Position numbers and translations under genes: made by a program
Notes under the pieces: model-generated
What the model was told of the DNA's origin: nothing
The model's database searches: none
The model's input: the letters and a program-made list of their open reading frames with translations, nothing else
Shown here: positions 55,823 through 63,853 of the stretch, in pieces
How positions within the stretch are numbered: position 1 is the first letter of the stretch
Layout: the number at the start of each line of letters is the position of its first letter
Source of the DNA: Cohnella sp. SGD-V74
GTDB taxonomy: Bacteria > Bacillota > Bacilli > Paenibacillales > Paenibacillaceae
Assembly: GCF_003001675.1 (NCBI RefSeq)
Contig: NZ_PVYW01000008.1
Span: 232,557-296,556, forward strand
Reading direction: 5' to 3'
DNA: 64,000 nucleotides

Positions 55823-58267
55823 GTGAGCAGTCAGGATAAAACGCGTGTCACCGTTGACATATATGGAACGCAGTATACGATAACGGGACATACAAGCACG
55901 GAGTATATGAAAAGGGTAGCCGGAATCGTCAATGATCAGATGAACAAGGTGAACGTCGGTTACCCAAAGCTCGATCTGCCGAAGTTGGCCGTGCTCGCAG
56001 CCGTGAACATTGCGGACGAGCTTCTTCGCTTGCGGAGGGAGAACGAACAGCTACTGAAAACCGAGCATGACCAGCAGCTTCAGATCGAAGAGCTGGAAAG
56101 CGCCCGGTCTTCGTTGACGCAAGAGCTCGAAGGCTTGAAGGAGCGATCCGCGCTGGAGCTGGAGGCGGCGAAAGAGCAGGCTGCTTTGGAGCTCAACGCT
56201 TTCGTGGAGCAAGCGGATTCGGAACGCGAGGAGCTTAAGGAGCGGGCAGCCAGGGAGCTGGAGTCGGCCCGAACGCAGGCCGCGGCGGAGCTGGAAGCAA
56301 CCAAGACCCGGATGACTGAGGAACTGGAAGCGACCAAGGCTGCGATGACTGCGGAGCTGGATTCGGTCAGAGCGCAGACCGCGGCTGAGCTGGAGGCGGT
56401 CAAGTCGCGGGCGGCCGAAGAGCTGGAGACAGCGAGAACGGAGAGCGAAGCGAAGCTGGAAGCGGCGCGATCGGAGGCCGATGCGCAACTGGAGGACGCG
56501 CGGGCGGAAGCGGAGGCGAAGCTGGAAGCAGCGCGAGCAGAGGCGGAGGCGACACTGGAAGCCTTCAGGTCCGGCTCTGCGAAGGAATTGGAGGCTGCTC
56601 GAGAGCAAGCCGCAGCCGAGCTCGAATCCGCGAAGGCGCAATTCGCTTCCGAGTTGGAGGAGCTGAGGCTGAACTCCGAGTTGGAGGTTGCCCTTGCGGA
56701 AACCGCGCTTGAAACCGTCAGGAAAGAGGCGGCAAGCGAGCTGCAAGCGGTCAAGACGCAAGCCGCAGAAGAGTTGGCGCAAGCGGAAGCCCAGGCGGAG
56801 CAGCGTCTGACAAGCTTGAGAGCGAGCTTAAACGCGGAGATGGAGCGGCGGAAGCAGGCTGCTGCGCAAGCGTTGCAGGCGGTCAAAGCGCAAGCGGCGT
56901 CGGAGCTGGAGCAGGCCGAGTCGAAGGCGGAGCAGCGTCTGGCGAGCATGAAGGCGGGCTTGAACGCGGAGCTTGAGCGGCAGAAGCAAGCCGCGGCGCA
57001 AGCACTGCAGGCCGCCAAGACCCAAGCGGCGTCGGAGCTGGCGAAGGCTCAAGCAGAAGCGGAGAAGCAGCTGGCGAGCTCGATAGAGCTAAGCGAAGAG
57101 CTTGAGCGGCTGAAGCGGGAGGCCGTGGAACTGGCGCTTGCCAAAGCGCAAGCCGAAGCGGATTTGCAGGCAGCCAAGCAACAAGCCGAAGCGGATCTGC
57201 AAGCAGCCAAGCAACAAGCTGAAGCGGATCTGCAGGCAGCGAAGCAACAAGCCGACGCGGATTTGCAGGCAGCGAAGCAGCAAGCCGAAGCCGATCGTCA
57301 GGCGCTGGAGAGGAAAGCCGCTTCCGAGCTCGAAGAAGCGAAGCTGGAGGCTGAACTTGAACTCGAACAAGCGAAGATTGACGCCGACAATGCTCTGGAG
57401 GCTGCTCGGCGCGAAGCGGAGCGGAGTGCGGCCGACGAGCTTGCCAAGCTGGAGGAGGCTCTAGCCAGAGAAAAGGCGAACGCAGCCGCGGAGTTGGCAA
57501 GAGCGCAAGCCGAAGCCGATGGGCGCGCGGCGGAAGAGCTGGCCAAAATAAAAGCCCATGCAGCTGCCGAACTTCAAGAGCTGGAGGTGATGTACTCCGA
57601 GGAACTGGAAGCCGTAAAGGCGGAACTCGAGACATTGGCTTCCGAGCAAAGCAAATGGCGTTCCAGAGAGAAGGAGTGGCAGCAGCTGCGCGAACGGCTT
57701 GAGAGCGATGCGGAGCGGTGGGCCACGGAAGCGGAAGACCAGAGGAAAACCGTCCTCGAACAGCAGGAGATGCTGCAGGAAGTGGAAATGCAAACGACGG
57801 AGCGTTTCGACAAGCAGCAGGAAGCTTTGGAAGAAGCGCTGCGGGAAAAGGAAGAGCTGGCCCGTGAGCTGTCCGAGCGGGACGATCAGGAACGGAGTTG
57901 GAGCGAGACGATTCGCGAGCTTCGGGAGCGTCTGTCCGAGTCTCAGCAGAATCAGCAAGCTGCCGCCGGCAGAATCCGTGAGCTGGAAGAGCGGGTCGCC
58001 GAGCTGGATCGCTCCCGTGCGGCGCTTGGCGAGGCCGCAGAGAGGGCTGAGCGTGAGTTGGAAGCGGCGCTCGCGGAAGCCGCCGCAGCTCCTTCCCGGG
58101 AAGCGGACGCAGCAGCTCTGGACGAGCTGCTCGAACAAGCCGCGCTGGGCACAAGGCTTCGCACGGAGCTGGAGCAGCTACAAGCCGAGCATTCCAAGCT
58201 GAACGAAGAGTACAGAAAGCTTCAAAACGAGTACAACGAATGGATCGACATGCTTGAACAAGAATAA
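55823..58267 (+). CDS. zapA: ZapA-domain protein with giant hendecad coiled coil
   Basis: Residues 1-85 are a ZapA domain (RVTVDIYGTQYTITGHTSTE, then LAVLAAVNIADELLRLRREN), which in other bacteria binds and bundles FtsZ at mid-cell. Ordinary ZapA ends here. This protein continues to residue 814 as almost pure charged/alanine coiled coil without proline breaks. About 156-288 are twelve or so 11-residue repeats of the type ELEAARSEADA; 325-412 are two 44-residue (4 x 11) repeats; 444-498 are five AEADLQAAKQQ-type repeats. The last part (about 590-814) is less repetitive. Location behind pheST and near mutS2 matches zapA in Bacillus. GTG 55823 has GGGAGG eight bases upstream. The role of the rod is unknown. 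Confidence 0.88.
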   Translation: MSSQDKTRVTVDIYGTQYTITGHTSTEYMKRVAGIVNDQMNKVNVGYPKLDLPKLAVLAAVNIADELLRLRRENEQLLKTEHDQQLQIEELESARSSLTQELEGLKERSALELEAAKEQAALELNAFVEQADSEREELKERAARELESARTQAAAELEATKTRMTEELEATKAAMTAELDSVRAQTAAELEAVKSRAAEELETARTESEAKLEAARSEADAQLEDARAEAEAKLEAARAEAEATLEAFRSGSAKELEAAREQAAAELESAKAQFASELEELRLNSELEVALAETALETVRKEAASELQAVKTQAAEELAQAEAQAEQRLTSLRASLNAEMERRKQAAAQALQAVKAQAASELEQAESKAEQRLASMKAGLNAELERQKQAAAQALQAAKTQAASELAKAQAEAEKQLASSIELSEELERLKREAVELALAKAQAEADLQAAKQQAEADLQAAKQQAEADLQAAKQQADADLQAAKQQAEADRQALERKAASELEEAKLEAELELEQAKIDADNALEAARREAERSAADELAKLEEALAREKANAAAELARAQAEADGRAAEELAKIKAHAAAELQELEVMYSEELEAVKAELETLASEQSKWRSREKEWQQLRERLESDAERWATEAEDQRKTVLEQQEMLQEVEMQTTERFDKQQEALEEALREKEELARELSERDDQERSWSETIRELRERLSESQQNQQAAAGRIRELEERVAELDRSRAALGEAAERAERELEAALAEAAAAPSREADAAALDELLEQAALGTRLRTELEQLQAEHSKLNEEYRKLQNEYNEWIDMLEQE
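57152..57316 (+). repeat. 33-bp tandem repeat inside the ZapA-like gene
   Basis: Five copies (the last degenerate) of a 33-bp unit encode AEADLQAAKQQ-type hendecads. The first four are nearly identical at DNA level, pointing to recent copy-number change. Confidence 0.85.
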
Positions 58268-58282
58268 CCGCAGCATATGCGA

Positions 58283-58327
58283 AAAAAAGGCGATTGATTC
58301 GGGTTTCTATCCGAAACAATCGCCTTG
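58283..58327. terminator. Bidirectional terminator between the zapA-like and cupredoxin genes
   Basis: AAGGCGATTG pairs with CAATCGCCTT and TTCGG with CCGAA inside. An A-run on the left serves as T-run for the minus strand. Confidence 0.8.
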
Positions 58328-58356
58328 AACTGCTTAAAGGGGTTAGCTTAATGAAG

Positions 58357-58731
58357 TTAGCTTACGACAATCTTCGCGATCATGTCCGAGTGGCCTTGTC
58401 CGCACATGATGCTGCACCGGACTTCGTAAGTGCCCGCAGGCAAAGTGATCACTTTCGACTTGTTGCCCCTGATTGCGATGTCTTGTCCGACGACTTCGAT
58501 TCCGTGGGCTCCGCTCAAGTTTTCCAGCGTTAATTTGACAGGCGTGTCCTTCGGCAAAGCGTATTCTTTCTGGTCGAACTCCCAGTTGCTCGCTTTTATG
58601 ACGACCTCTTGGGAATAAGTTTCTTCGCTGGCCGAAGAGTTGTTCCCGGATTTTGTATCGTTGCCTCCGCATGCCGATAGAACGAGAACCAATGCCGCGA
58701 GGGTGAGAAAATAGGCGATTTTTCTTTGCAT
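58357..58731 (-). CDS. CuA-type cupredoxin lipoprotein
   Basis: The 124-residue protein has a lipoprotein signal with lipobox LSAC (C21) and a cupredoxin domain. It ends with CSIMCGQGHSDM, the two-cysteine, His and Met set of the binuclear CuA site of cytochrome c oxidase subunit II, and an upstream ligand His in SGAHGIEV. There are no subunit II membrane helices and no oxidase genes nearby. It may carry electrons or chaperone copper on the outer membrane face. ATG 58731 has GGAGG nine bases upstream. Confidence 0.85.
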   Translation of the reverse strand: MQRKIAYFLTLAALVLVLSACGGNDTKSGNNSSASEETYSQEVVIKASNWEFDQKEYALPKDTPVKLTLENLSGAHGIEVVGQDIAIRGNKSKVITLPAGTYEVRCSIMCGQGHSDMIAKIVVS

Positions 58732-58880
58732 ATCATACGACCTCCGTACCGATAAAATGGCGGACGGCTTATCTCTCTTTACGATTCCGCCTGCACAACA
58801 TTGTACCATAAGGTCGTCTGCGCCTATTCCCTAATCTATGGCAGAGTCATGACATTATTTAAGAATTAGGAAAGCGTCCC

Positions 58881-58928
58881 GAATGCGCACAAGGCCTCTT
58901 CGCCGATAACGAGGAGGCCTTGCGCATT
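58881..58928 (-). terminator. Hairpin after the YvlD-like gene
   Basis: On the minus strand AATGCGCAAGGCCTC pairs with GAGGCCTTGTGCGCATT around a 14-base loop. The T-run is weak, so the assignment is tentative. Confidence 0.5.
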
Positions 58929-58935
58929 CATTCCG

Positions 58936-59292
58936 TCAGCTTCTGTGTTTGCCGGCTTCGTATGGGGACGCGATCGGAATGAACAGATCGATAATCCCGA
59001 TCACGAGAGCCGCCAGCAACGAACCGATAATCGTCACTTCGACGTGGCCGACGACAAACTGAGCCAGCCAGATGACGAGGGCGCTGCATAGGAATCCGAC
59101 GATTCCCCGTCCGAACGGAGTGACTTTTTTACCGAAGATTCCTTCGATGATCCACCCCAGCACGGCGATGACGACCGCGAGCATAAGAGCGCTCCAGAAC
59201 CCGCCTACGGAAAATTGAGGGACGAGCCAGCCGACGACCATCAAGACGATGGCAGCGACGATGAAGCGAACGATCGTGCCGATGACATTCAT
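58936..59292 (-). CDS. YvlD/phage-holin-family (PF04020-type) membrane protein
   Basis: The 118-residue protein has four membrane helices and the family pattern VGWLVPQFSVGGFWSALMLAVV, LGWIIEGIFGKK and GFLCSALVIWLAQFVV. Despite its family name there is no phage context. In Bacillus YvlD belongs to the envelope-stress region; its role is not known. ATG 59292 follows AAAGGAGGT with good spacing. It is divergent from mutS2. Confidence 0.8.
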   Translation of the reverse strand: MNVIGTIVRFIVAAIVLMVVGWLVPQFSVGGFWSALMLAVVIAVLGWIIEGIFGKKVTPFGRGIVGFLCSALVIWLAQFVVGHVEVTIIGSLLAALVIGIIDLFIPIASPYEAGKHRS

Positions 59293-59429
59293 TTTTTCGA
59301 CCTCCTTTGGATGTAGTTTATCCCGAGATTCGATCCCTATGAGTCGACGGCGAAAAAGTCGGAAAATCCGTTGCTTTCGCATGGATGAAGGATTCGGCTA
59401 TAATAAAGGCGAAGGAGATGACAGTTGCC

Positions 59430-61790
59430 GTGAACGAGAAGGCTTTACATACACTGGAATACGATAAAATCATTCGCCGGCTGACGGGGCTCGCTTCGAC
59501 GAGCTTAGGCAAAGAAGAAGCGGAGAAACTGACACCCAGCCGCGAGCTCGAGATCGTAAAACGCCGGCTGGCTGCCACGGACGAAGCGGCTAGAGCCGTC
59601 AGTCTGAAAGGGTCACCGCCATTCGGAGGGATTACGGACATTCGATCTTCCCTCCAGCGCGCCAAGCTCCAGGGGATGCTTCAGCCCCCCGAGCTGATGG
59701 AAGTCGCGCAATTCATTATGGGGTCGCGTCGGCTGAGCCGATTCATATCGTCAGCAGGGGAGGAGACGGAGCTTCCGCTGCTTCTGGATCTGTGCGAACC
59801 ATTGACCGACTTCAAAGCTTTGGAGGACGAGATTCGCAGATGCATCGACGAGCAGGGCGACGTGCTCGACTCCGCCAGCCCGGAGCTGGCTTCCGTCCGC
59901 AGAGACATTCGGGTCAATGAAGGACGCGCCAGAGAAAAGCTGGAGAGCTTGATCCGCTCCTCCTCGGTTCAGAAAATGCTTCAAGAAACGTTGATCACGA
60001 TGCGCAACGACCGCTACGTTATCCCGGTGAAGCAGGAGTATCGCGCTCATTTCGGGGGCATTGTCCACGATCAATCGGGGAGCGGCGCGACGTTGTTTAT
60101 CGAGCCTGAAGCCGTCGTGCAGATGAACAATAAGCTCCGCGAGCTGAAGATCAGGGAGCAGAACGAGATTGAGCGCATTTTGCGCAAGCTCACTTCCGAG
60201 ATCGGAGAACGCGCGGACTTGCTTGCGGGAGATGCCGAAATTCTCGGGATCATCGATTTTATTTTCGCCAAAGCGTCTTTAGCGCATGCGTTATCCGCCA
60301 CGCTTCCCGTTATGAATGACGAGGGCAAAATCCTTCTGCGCAGAGGCCGGCATCCGCTTCTGGACATAAAGACGGCCGTGCCGATCGATATCGAATTGGG
60401 CGAGAGCTACACCTCGATCATCGTAACCGGTCCGAATACGGGAGGGAAGACCGTTTCCCTGAAAACGATCGGATTGCTCAGCCTGATGGCGATGTCCGGT
60501 TTGTTCGTGCCTGCCGAAGACGGCAGCCGGCTTTGCGTGTTCGACGGCATTTATGCCGATATCGGGGATGAGCAAAGCATCGAGCAAAGCTTGAGCACGT
60601 TCTCCAGCCATATGACGAATCTGATTTCGATGCTGGGGCAAGTAACCAGCCGCAGTCTGGTATTGCTCGATGAGCTTGGGGCGGGTACGGATCCCGCGGA
60701 AGGCTCCGCTCTTGCTATCGCGATTTTGGAGCATCTTCAGAAGCTTGGCTGCAGGCTGATCGCGACGACTCACTACAGCGAGCTGAAGGCTTACGCCTAC
60801 AATCGGGACGGTATTATCAATGCAAGTATGGAATTCGACGTGGCTACTTTGCGACCGACTTACCGTCTGTTGGTCGGCGTCCCGGGAAGAAGCAACGCAT
60901 TCGCGATTGCGGAGAGGCTCGGTCTTCCGAAGAGCATTATCGATCATGCCCGTGGCGAAGTGAGCGAAGACGAATTAAAGGTCGATTCGATGATCGCTTC
61001 ATTGGAGCAAGATCGCTTGCAAGCCGAAACGGAACGGCGAACTGCAGAAATGTTGCGACTTGAGACGGAGAAGTTGCGTAAAGAAATACAGGAGGAGCGC
61101 TTCAAGTTTCAGGAGCAGAAAGCGAAGCTGTTGGATGCGGCACGCGAGGAAGCGCGTCAACAGGTGGCCAAAACCCGGCGGGAGGCCGAGGAGATCATAG
61201 CCGATCTTCGTAAGCTGGCCTTGGAAGAAGGAGCATCTGTCAAGGAACATAAGCTGATCGAAGCCAAGAAGCGGTTAGAGGAAGCGATTCCCGACCCTGT
61301 CGCCAAGCCGGCTCGCCATAGCGGAACGAAGCCTGCGAAGATCGAAGCGGGAGACGAAGTGAAAGTTCACAGTCTGAATGGGCAAAAAGGGCATGTCGTC
61401 GAACTCACAGGAAGCGGAGAGGCCGTCGTACAGCTTGGCATTTTGAAGATGAAGGTTCCTGTGGCGGATCTGGAGCCGACGCGTGCGGCTTCGGCCGGCA
61501 AAGCGCCCGCGCAAGCGACAACGGTCAAACGATCCCGAGACGAGAACATTCGCACCGAGCTGGATCTGCGCGGGATGGCGCTGGACGAGGCGATTATGGA
61601 AGTGGATCGTTTCCTTGACGAAGCTTTTCTTGGCAATCTGGGGCAAGTCTACATCATACACGGCAAAGGTACAGGCGCTTTGCGCAGCGGGGTGCAAGAT
61701 TTTCTCAGGCGTCATAAGCACGTCAAAAGTTACCGGTTAGGCCAATTCGGGGAAGGCGGCGCGGGTGTATCCGTAGCCGAGCTTCATTAA
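59430..61790 (+). CDS. mutS2: Endonuclease MutS2
   Basis: The 786-residue protein has the MutS core/clamp, an ABC ATPase with Walker A GPNTGGKT and Walker B LVLLDELGAGTDP, and a C-terminal Smr nuclease domain with LDLRG and HGKGTGALR. Domain I (mismatch binding) is absent, which separates MutS2 from MutS. It acts on branched DNA or stalled ribosomes. GTG 59430 (VNEKALHTLEYDKI) aligns with the usual family start; an ATG at 59418 is in frame but abuts its ribosome site. Confidence 0.95.
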   Translation: MNEKALHTLEYDKIIRRLTGLASTSLGKEEAEKLTPSRELEIVKRRLAATDEAARAVSLKGSPPFGGITDIRSSLQRAKLQGMLQPPELMEVAQFIMGSRRLSRFISSAGEETELPLLLDLCEPLTDFKALEDEIRRCIDEQGDVLDSASPELASVRRDIRVNEGRAREKLESLIRSSSVQKMLQETLITMRNDRYVIPVKQEYRAHFGGIVHDQSGSGATLFIEPEAVVQMNNKLRELKIREQNEIERILRKLTSEIGERADLLAGDAEILGIIDFIFAKASLAHALSATLPVMNDEGKILLRRGRHPLLDIKTAVPIDIELGESYTSIIVTGPNTGGKTVSLKTIGLLSLMAMSGLFVPAEDGSRLCVFDGIYADIGDEQSIEQSLSTFSSHMTNLISMLGQVTSRSLVLLDELGAGTDPAEGSALAIAILEHLQKLGCRLIATTHYSELKAYAYNRDGIINASMEFDVATLRPTYRLLVGVPGRSNAFAIAERLGLPKSIIDHARGEVSEDELKVDSMIASLEQDRLQAETERRTAEMLRLETEKLRKEIQEERFKFQEQKAKLLDAAREEARQQVAKTRREAEEIIADLRKLALEEGASVKEHKLIEAKKRLEEAIPDPVAKPARHSGTKPAKIEAGDEVKVHSLNGQKGHVVELTGSGEAVVQLGILKMKVPVADLEPTRAASAGKAPAQATTVKRSRDENIRTELDLRGMALDEAIMEVDRFLDEAFLGNLGQVYIIHGKGTGALRSGVQDFLRRHKHVKSYRLGQFGEGGAGVSVAELH

Positions 61791-61805
61791 CGGGAGGTCT
61801 TGCGA

Positions 61806-62225
61806 ATGCAGGATGTTGTCGATTCCATCATGTCTCAGCCTTTTCTTGCGGTATTGGCTTATTTCTCCGTAGGAATACTGGCGTTGATCGTCTTTCTCTC
61901 GTGCTTCGAATGGGTGACGAAGTACGACGGGTGGAAGGAAATCGGCAGAGGCAACTTGGCGGCAGCGATGGCGACCGGAGGCAAAATATTCGGAATTTGC
62001 AACATTTTCCGTTTCTCTATCGAAGCTAACGATACGATTTATCAAAGCATTTTGTGGTCGGCCGTCGGATTCGTTCTGCTGCTCGTCGCTTATTTTCTGT
62101 TCGAGTTTTTTACCCCGGTATTCCGGGTCGACGAAGAAATCGGCAAGGATAATCGCGCGGTAGGGCTGCTGTCCCTCGTGCTGTCCGTTTCTTTATCCTA
62201 CATCATCGGCGCAGCCGTCATCTAA
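61806..62225 (+). CDS. DUF350-family membrane protein (YshE-like)
   Basis: The 139-residue protein has four membrane segments, with WKEIGRGNLAAAMATGGKIFG and the related second-half AVGLLSLVLSVSLSY, as in DUF350 proteins. The Bacillus homologue yshE also follows mutS2, so synteny supports the call. Function is unknown. ATG 61806 has GGGAGG eight bases upstream. Confidence 0.8.
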   Translation: MQDVVDSIMSQPFLAVLAYFSVGILALIVFLSCFEWVTKYDGWKEIGRGNLAAAMATGGKIFGICNIFRFSIEANDTIYQSILWSAVGFVLLLVAYFLFEFFTPVFRVDEEIGKDNRAVGLLSLVLSVSLSYIIGAAVI

Positions 62226-62245
62226 GCTCGGAGGGAACAAACGTC

Positions 62246-62329
62246 ATGAAGTATTTGTGGGGAACTTTGCTTGTCTTGGCGATCTTGTTTATCGCGGTTG
62301 GCGTATTTTATATGATGAAGGAGGCGTAA
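62246..62329 (+). CDS. 27-residue single-span membrane peptide
   Basis: The short frame MKYLWGTLLVLAILFIAVGV continues FYMMKEA and stops at 62329. It is one membrane helix with short charged ends. CGGAGGG lies ten bases before the ATG, and its own end contains the GGAGG of the next gene, so it sits tightly within the operon. Function is unknown; it may be a small membrane partner of the DUF350 protein. Confidence 0.6.
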   Translation: MKYLWGTLLVLAILFIAVGVFYMMKEA

Positions 62330-62336
62330 AGCCCAA

Positions 62337-62876
62337 ATGTCGGTCATAATTTGCCCATGGTGTCAAAGCGAAATCCTTCAGGAAGAAGGAGAAGAGCCGG
62401 AGAAAATATGTCCGGTGTGCGAAAACGAACTCGACGGCTATCGTACGCTGCAATTCAGTATCGGTGAGGAAGAGGACGAAGAGGAAGAGGACAACGAGGA
62501 TATTGAAGAGGAAGAGCGTTCGATTTCCATCGATGACGAGGATCTCGGTTGGCTGGACGACGAGTCGTTGGAATCAAGCGAGGATCTGGAGCGTTTCGAA
62601 GAGGGCGTAGAGTCGTTGTACGACGAACAGGAACTCGTTCCCGAATGTCCGCTTTGTCACGAGTATATGATTGAAGCCGGGGAGCGTATTGTCGGAGCTC
62701 CAGAGTTCGCCCCGCGAGTACCGGACAGTTTGGGAGAACCTTTGCTGGAAGCGCCGTTTAAATTGACGATGTACGTGTGCCCTTCTTGTTTTACCGTACA
62801 TTCGTTTCTCGGCGACGAAGATCGCCAACGGCTTGTCCGCCGCATAAGTCAAAGAGATAAGGAGAACTTGGTATGA
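62337..62876 (+). CDS. Acidic zinc-ribbon hypothetical protein
   Basis: The 179-residue protein opens with a zinc ribbon (IICPWCQSEI and ICPVCENEL). It has a highly acidic middle (EEEDEEEEDNEDIEEEERS) and closes with a second cysteine set (PECPLCHEYM and YVCPSCFTVHSF). The acidic stretch may mimic nucleic acid or bind basic partners. I do not recognise a characterised family. It overlaps the cysteine synthase gene by four bases. Confidence 0.7.
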   Translation: MSVIICPWCQSEILQEEGEEPEKICPVCENELDGYRTLQFSIGEEEDEEEEDNEDIEEEERSISIDDEDLGWLDDESLESSEDLERFEEGVESLYDEQELVPECPLCHEYMIEAGERIVGAPEFAPRVPDSLGEPLLEAPFKLTMYVCPSCFTVHSFLGDEDRQRLVRRISQRDKENLV

Positions 62877-63790
62877 CCCGCATTGTCAATTCCGTAATCG
62901 AACTGATCGGGGACACTCCTGCTGTCGCATTGCGCCGCTTGACCGGACCGGAGGACGCTGAAGTGCTCGTCAAGCTGGAGAAGATGAACCCGAGCGGCAG
63001 CGTCAAAGATCGCGCGGCATCCGGTCTGCTTATGGACGCGGAAGCGCGAGGCTTGATCAAGCCGGGCAGCCTGATCGTCGAGCCGACCAGCGGTAATACG
63101 GGCATCGGACTTGCCATGTATGCGGCCGCGCGAGGCTACCGGCTTATTCTGGTCATGCCGGATAATATGACCGCGGAGCGCATCTCACTGCTCCGCGCTT
63201 ACGGAGCGGAAGTGGTGCTGACTCCTGCGGCCGAGCGCATGCCCGGAGCCATCGCTAAAGCGCGTGAGCTTCTGGAGCAGAACCCGGGCAGCTACATGCC
63301 GAATCAATTCGAGAACCCGGCCAATCCGAATATTCACCGGACGACAACCGCCTTGGAAATTCTCGAACAGACAGACGGTCTCTTGGACGCATTCGTCGCA
63401 ACTTCCGGCACCGGGGGAACGATTACCGGCACAGGAGAAGCGTTGAAGGAGAAGCTTCCCGGTCTGTATGTCGCCGTCGTAGAACCCGCCGGTTCCCCCG
63501 TGCTTTCCGGGGGTCAGCCGGGCCCCCACAAACTGGTCGGGACAAGCCCGGGATTCGTTCCGCAAATTTTGAACACATCGATCTATGATGAAATCGTCCA
63601 AGTCAAGGACGAGGATGCGCTGGAGACGACGAGACGTTTAGCCCGATTGGAAGGCTTGTTGGTCGGTCCGTCGTCCGGAGCGTCCGTCTGGGCCGCTTTG
63701 CAGATTGCCCGCCGCCTGGGTCCAGGGAAACGCGTGCTATGCATCGCTCCCGATACAGGGGAGCGGTACTTGAGCATGGATATATTTTAA
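62873..63790 (+). CDS. cysK: Cysteine synthase (O-acetylserine sulfhydrylase)
   Basis: The 305-residue fold-II PLP enzyme has the Schiff-base K45 in NPSGSVKDRAA, the substrate loop PTSGNTGIGLA and the phosphate loop TSGTGGTITG. GPSSGAS near the C-terminus contacts the PLP ring. It makes cysteine from O-acetylserine and sulfide. It could be CysK or CysM type; length fits both. It is coupled to the zinc-ribbon gene by ATGA overlap. Confidence 0.92.
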   Translation: MTRIVNSVIELIGDTPAVALRRLTGPEDAEVLVKLEKMNPSGSVKDRAASGLLMDAEARGLIKPGSLIVEPTSGNTGIGLAMYAAARGYRLILVMPDNMTAERISLLRAYGAEVVLTPAAERMPGAIAKARELLEQNPGSYMPNQFENPANPNIHRTTTALEILEQTDGLLDAFVATSGTGGTITGTGEALKEKLPGLYVAVVEPAGSPVLSGGQPGPHKLVGTSPGFVPQILNTSIYDEIVQVKDEDALETTRRLARLEGLLVGPSSGASVWAALQIARRLGPGKRVLCIAPDTGERYLSMDIF

Positions 63791-63824
63791 TGCTGGCTTA
63801 GCTCATGTATTCGGTAAGCCATTG

Positions 63825-63852
63825 ACGCTCGCGCACTTTGCGGGCGTTTTTG
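63825..63852. terminator. Terminator between cysK and the last partial gene
   Basis: ACGCTCGC pairs with GCGGGCGT around a short loop, with TTTTTG after. It serves the plus strand. Confidence 0.7.
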
Positions 63853-63853
63853 T

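Noticed and set aside
58936..59292. Prophage remnant suggested by the holin-family name
   Set aside because: No other phage gene is nearby; the family is a chromosomal YvlD-type membrane protein.
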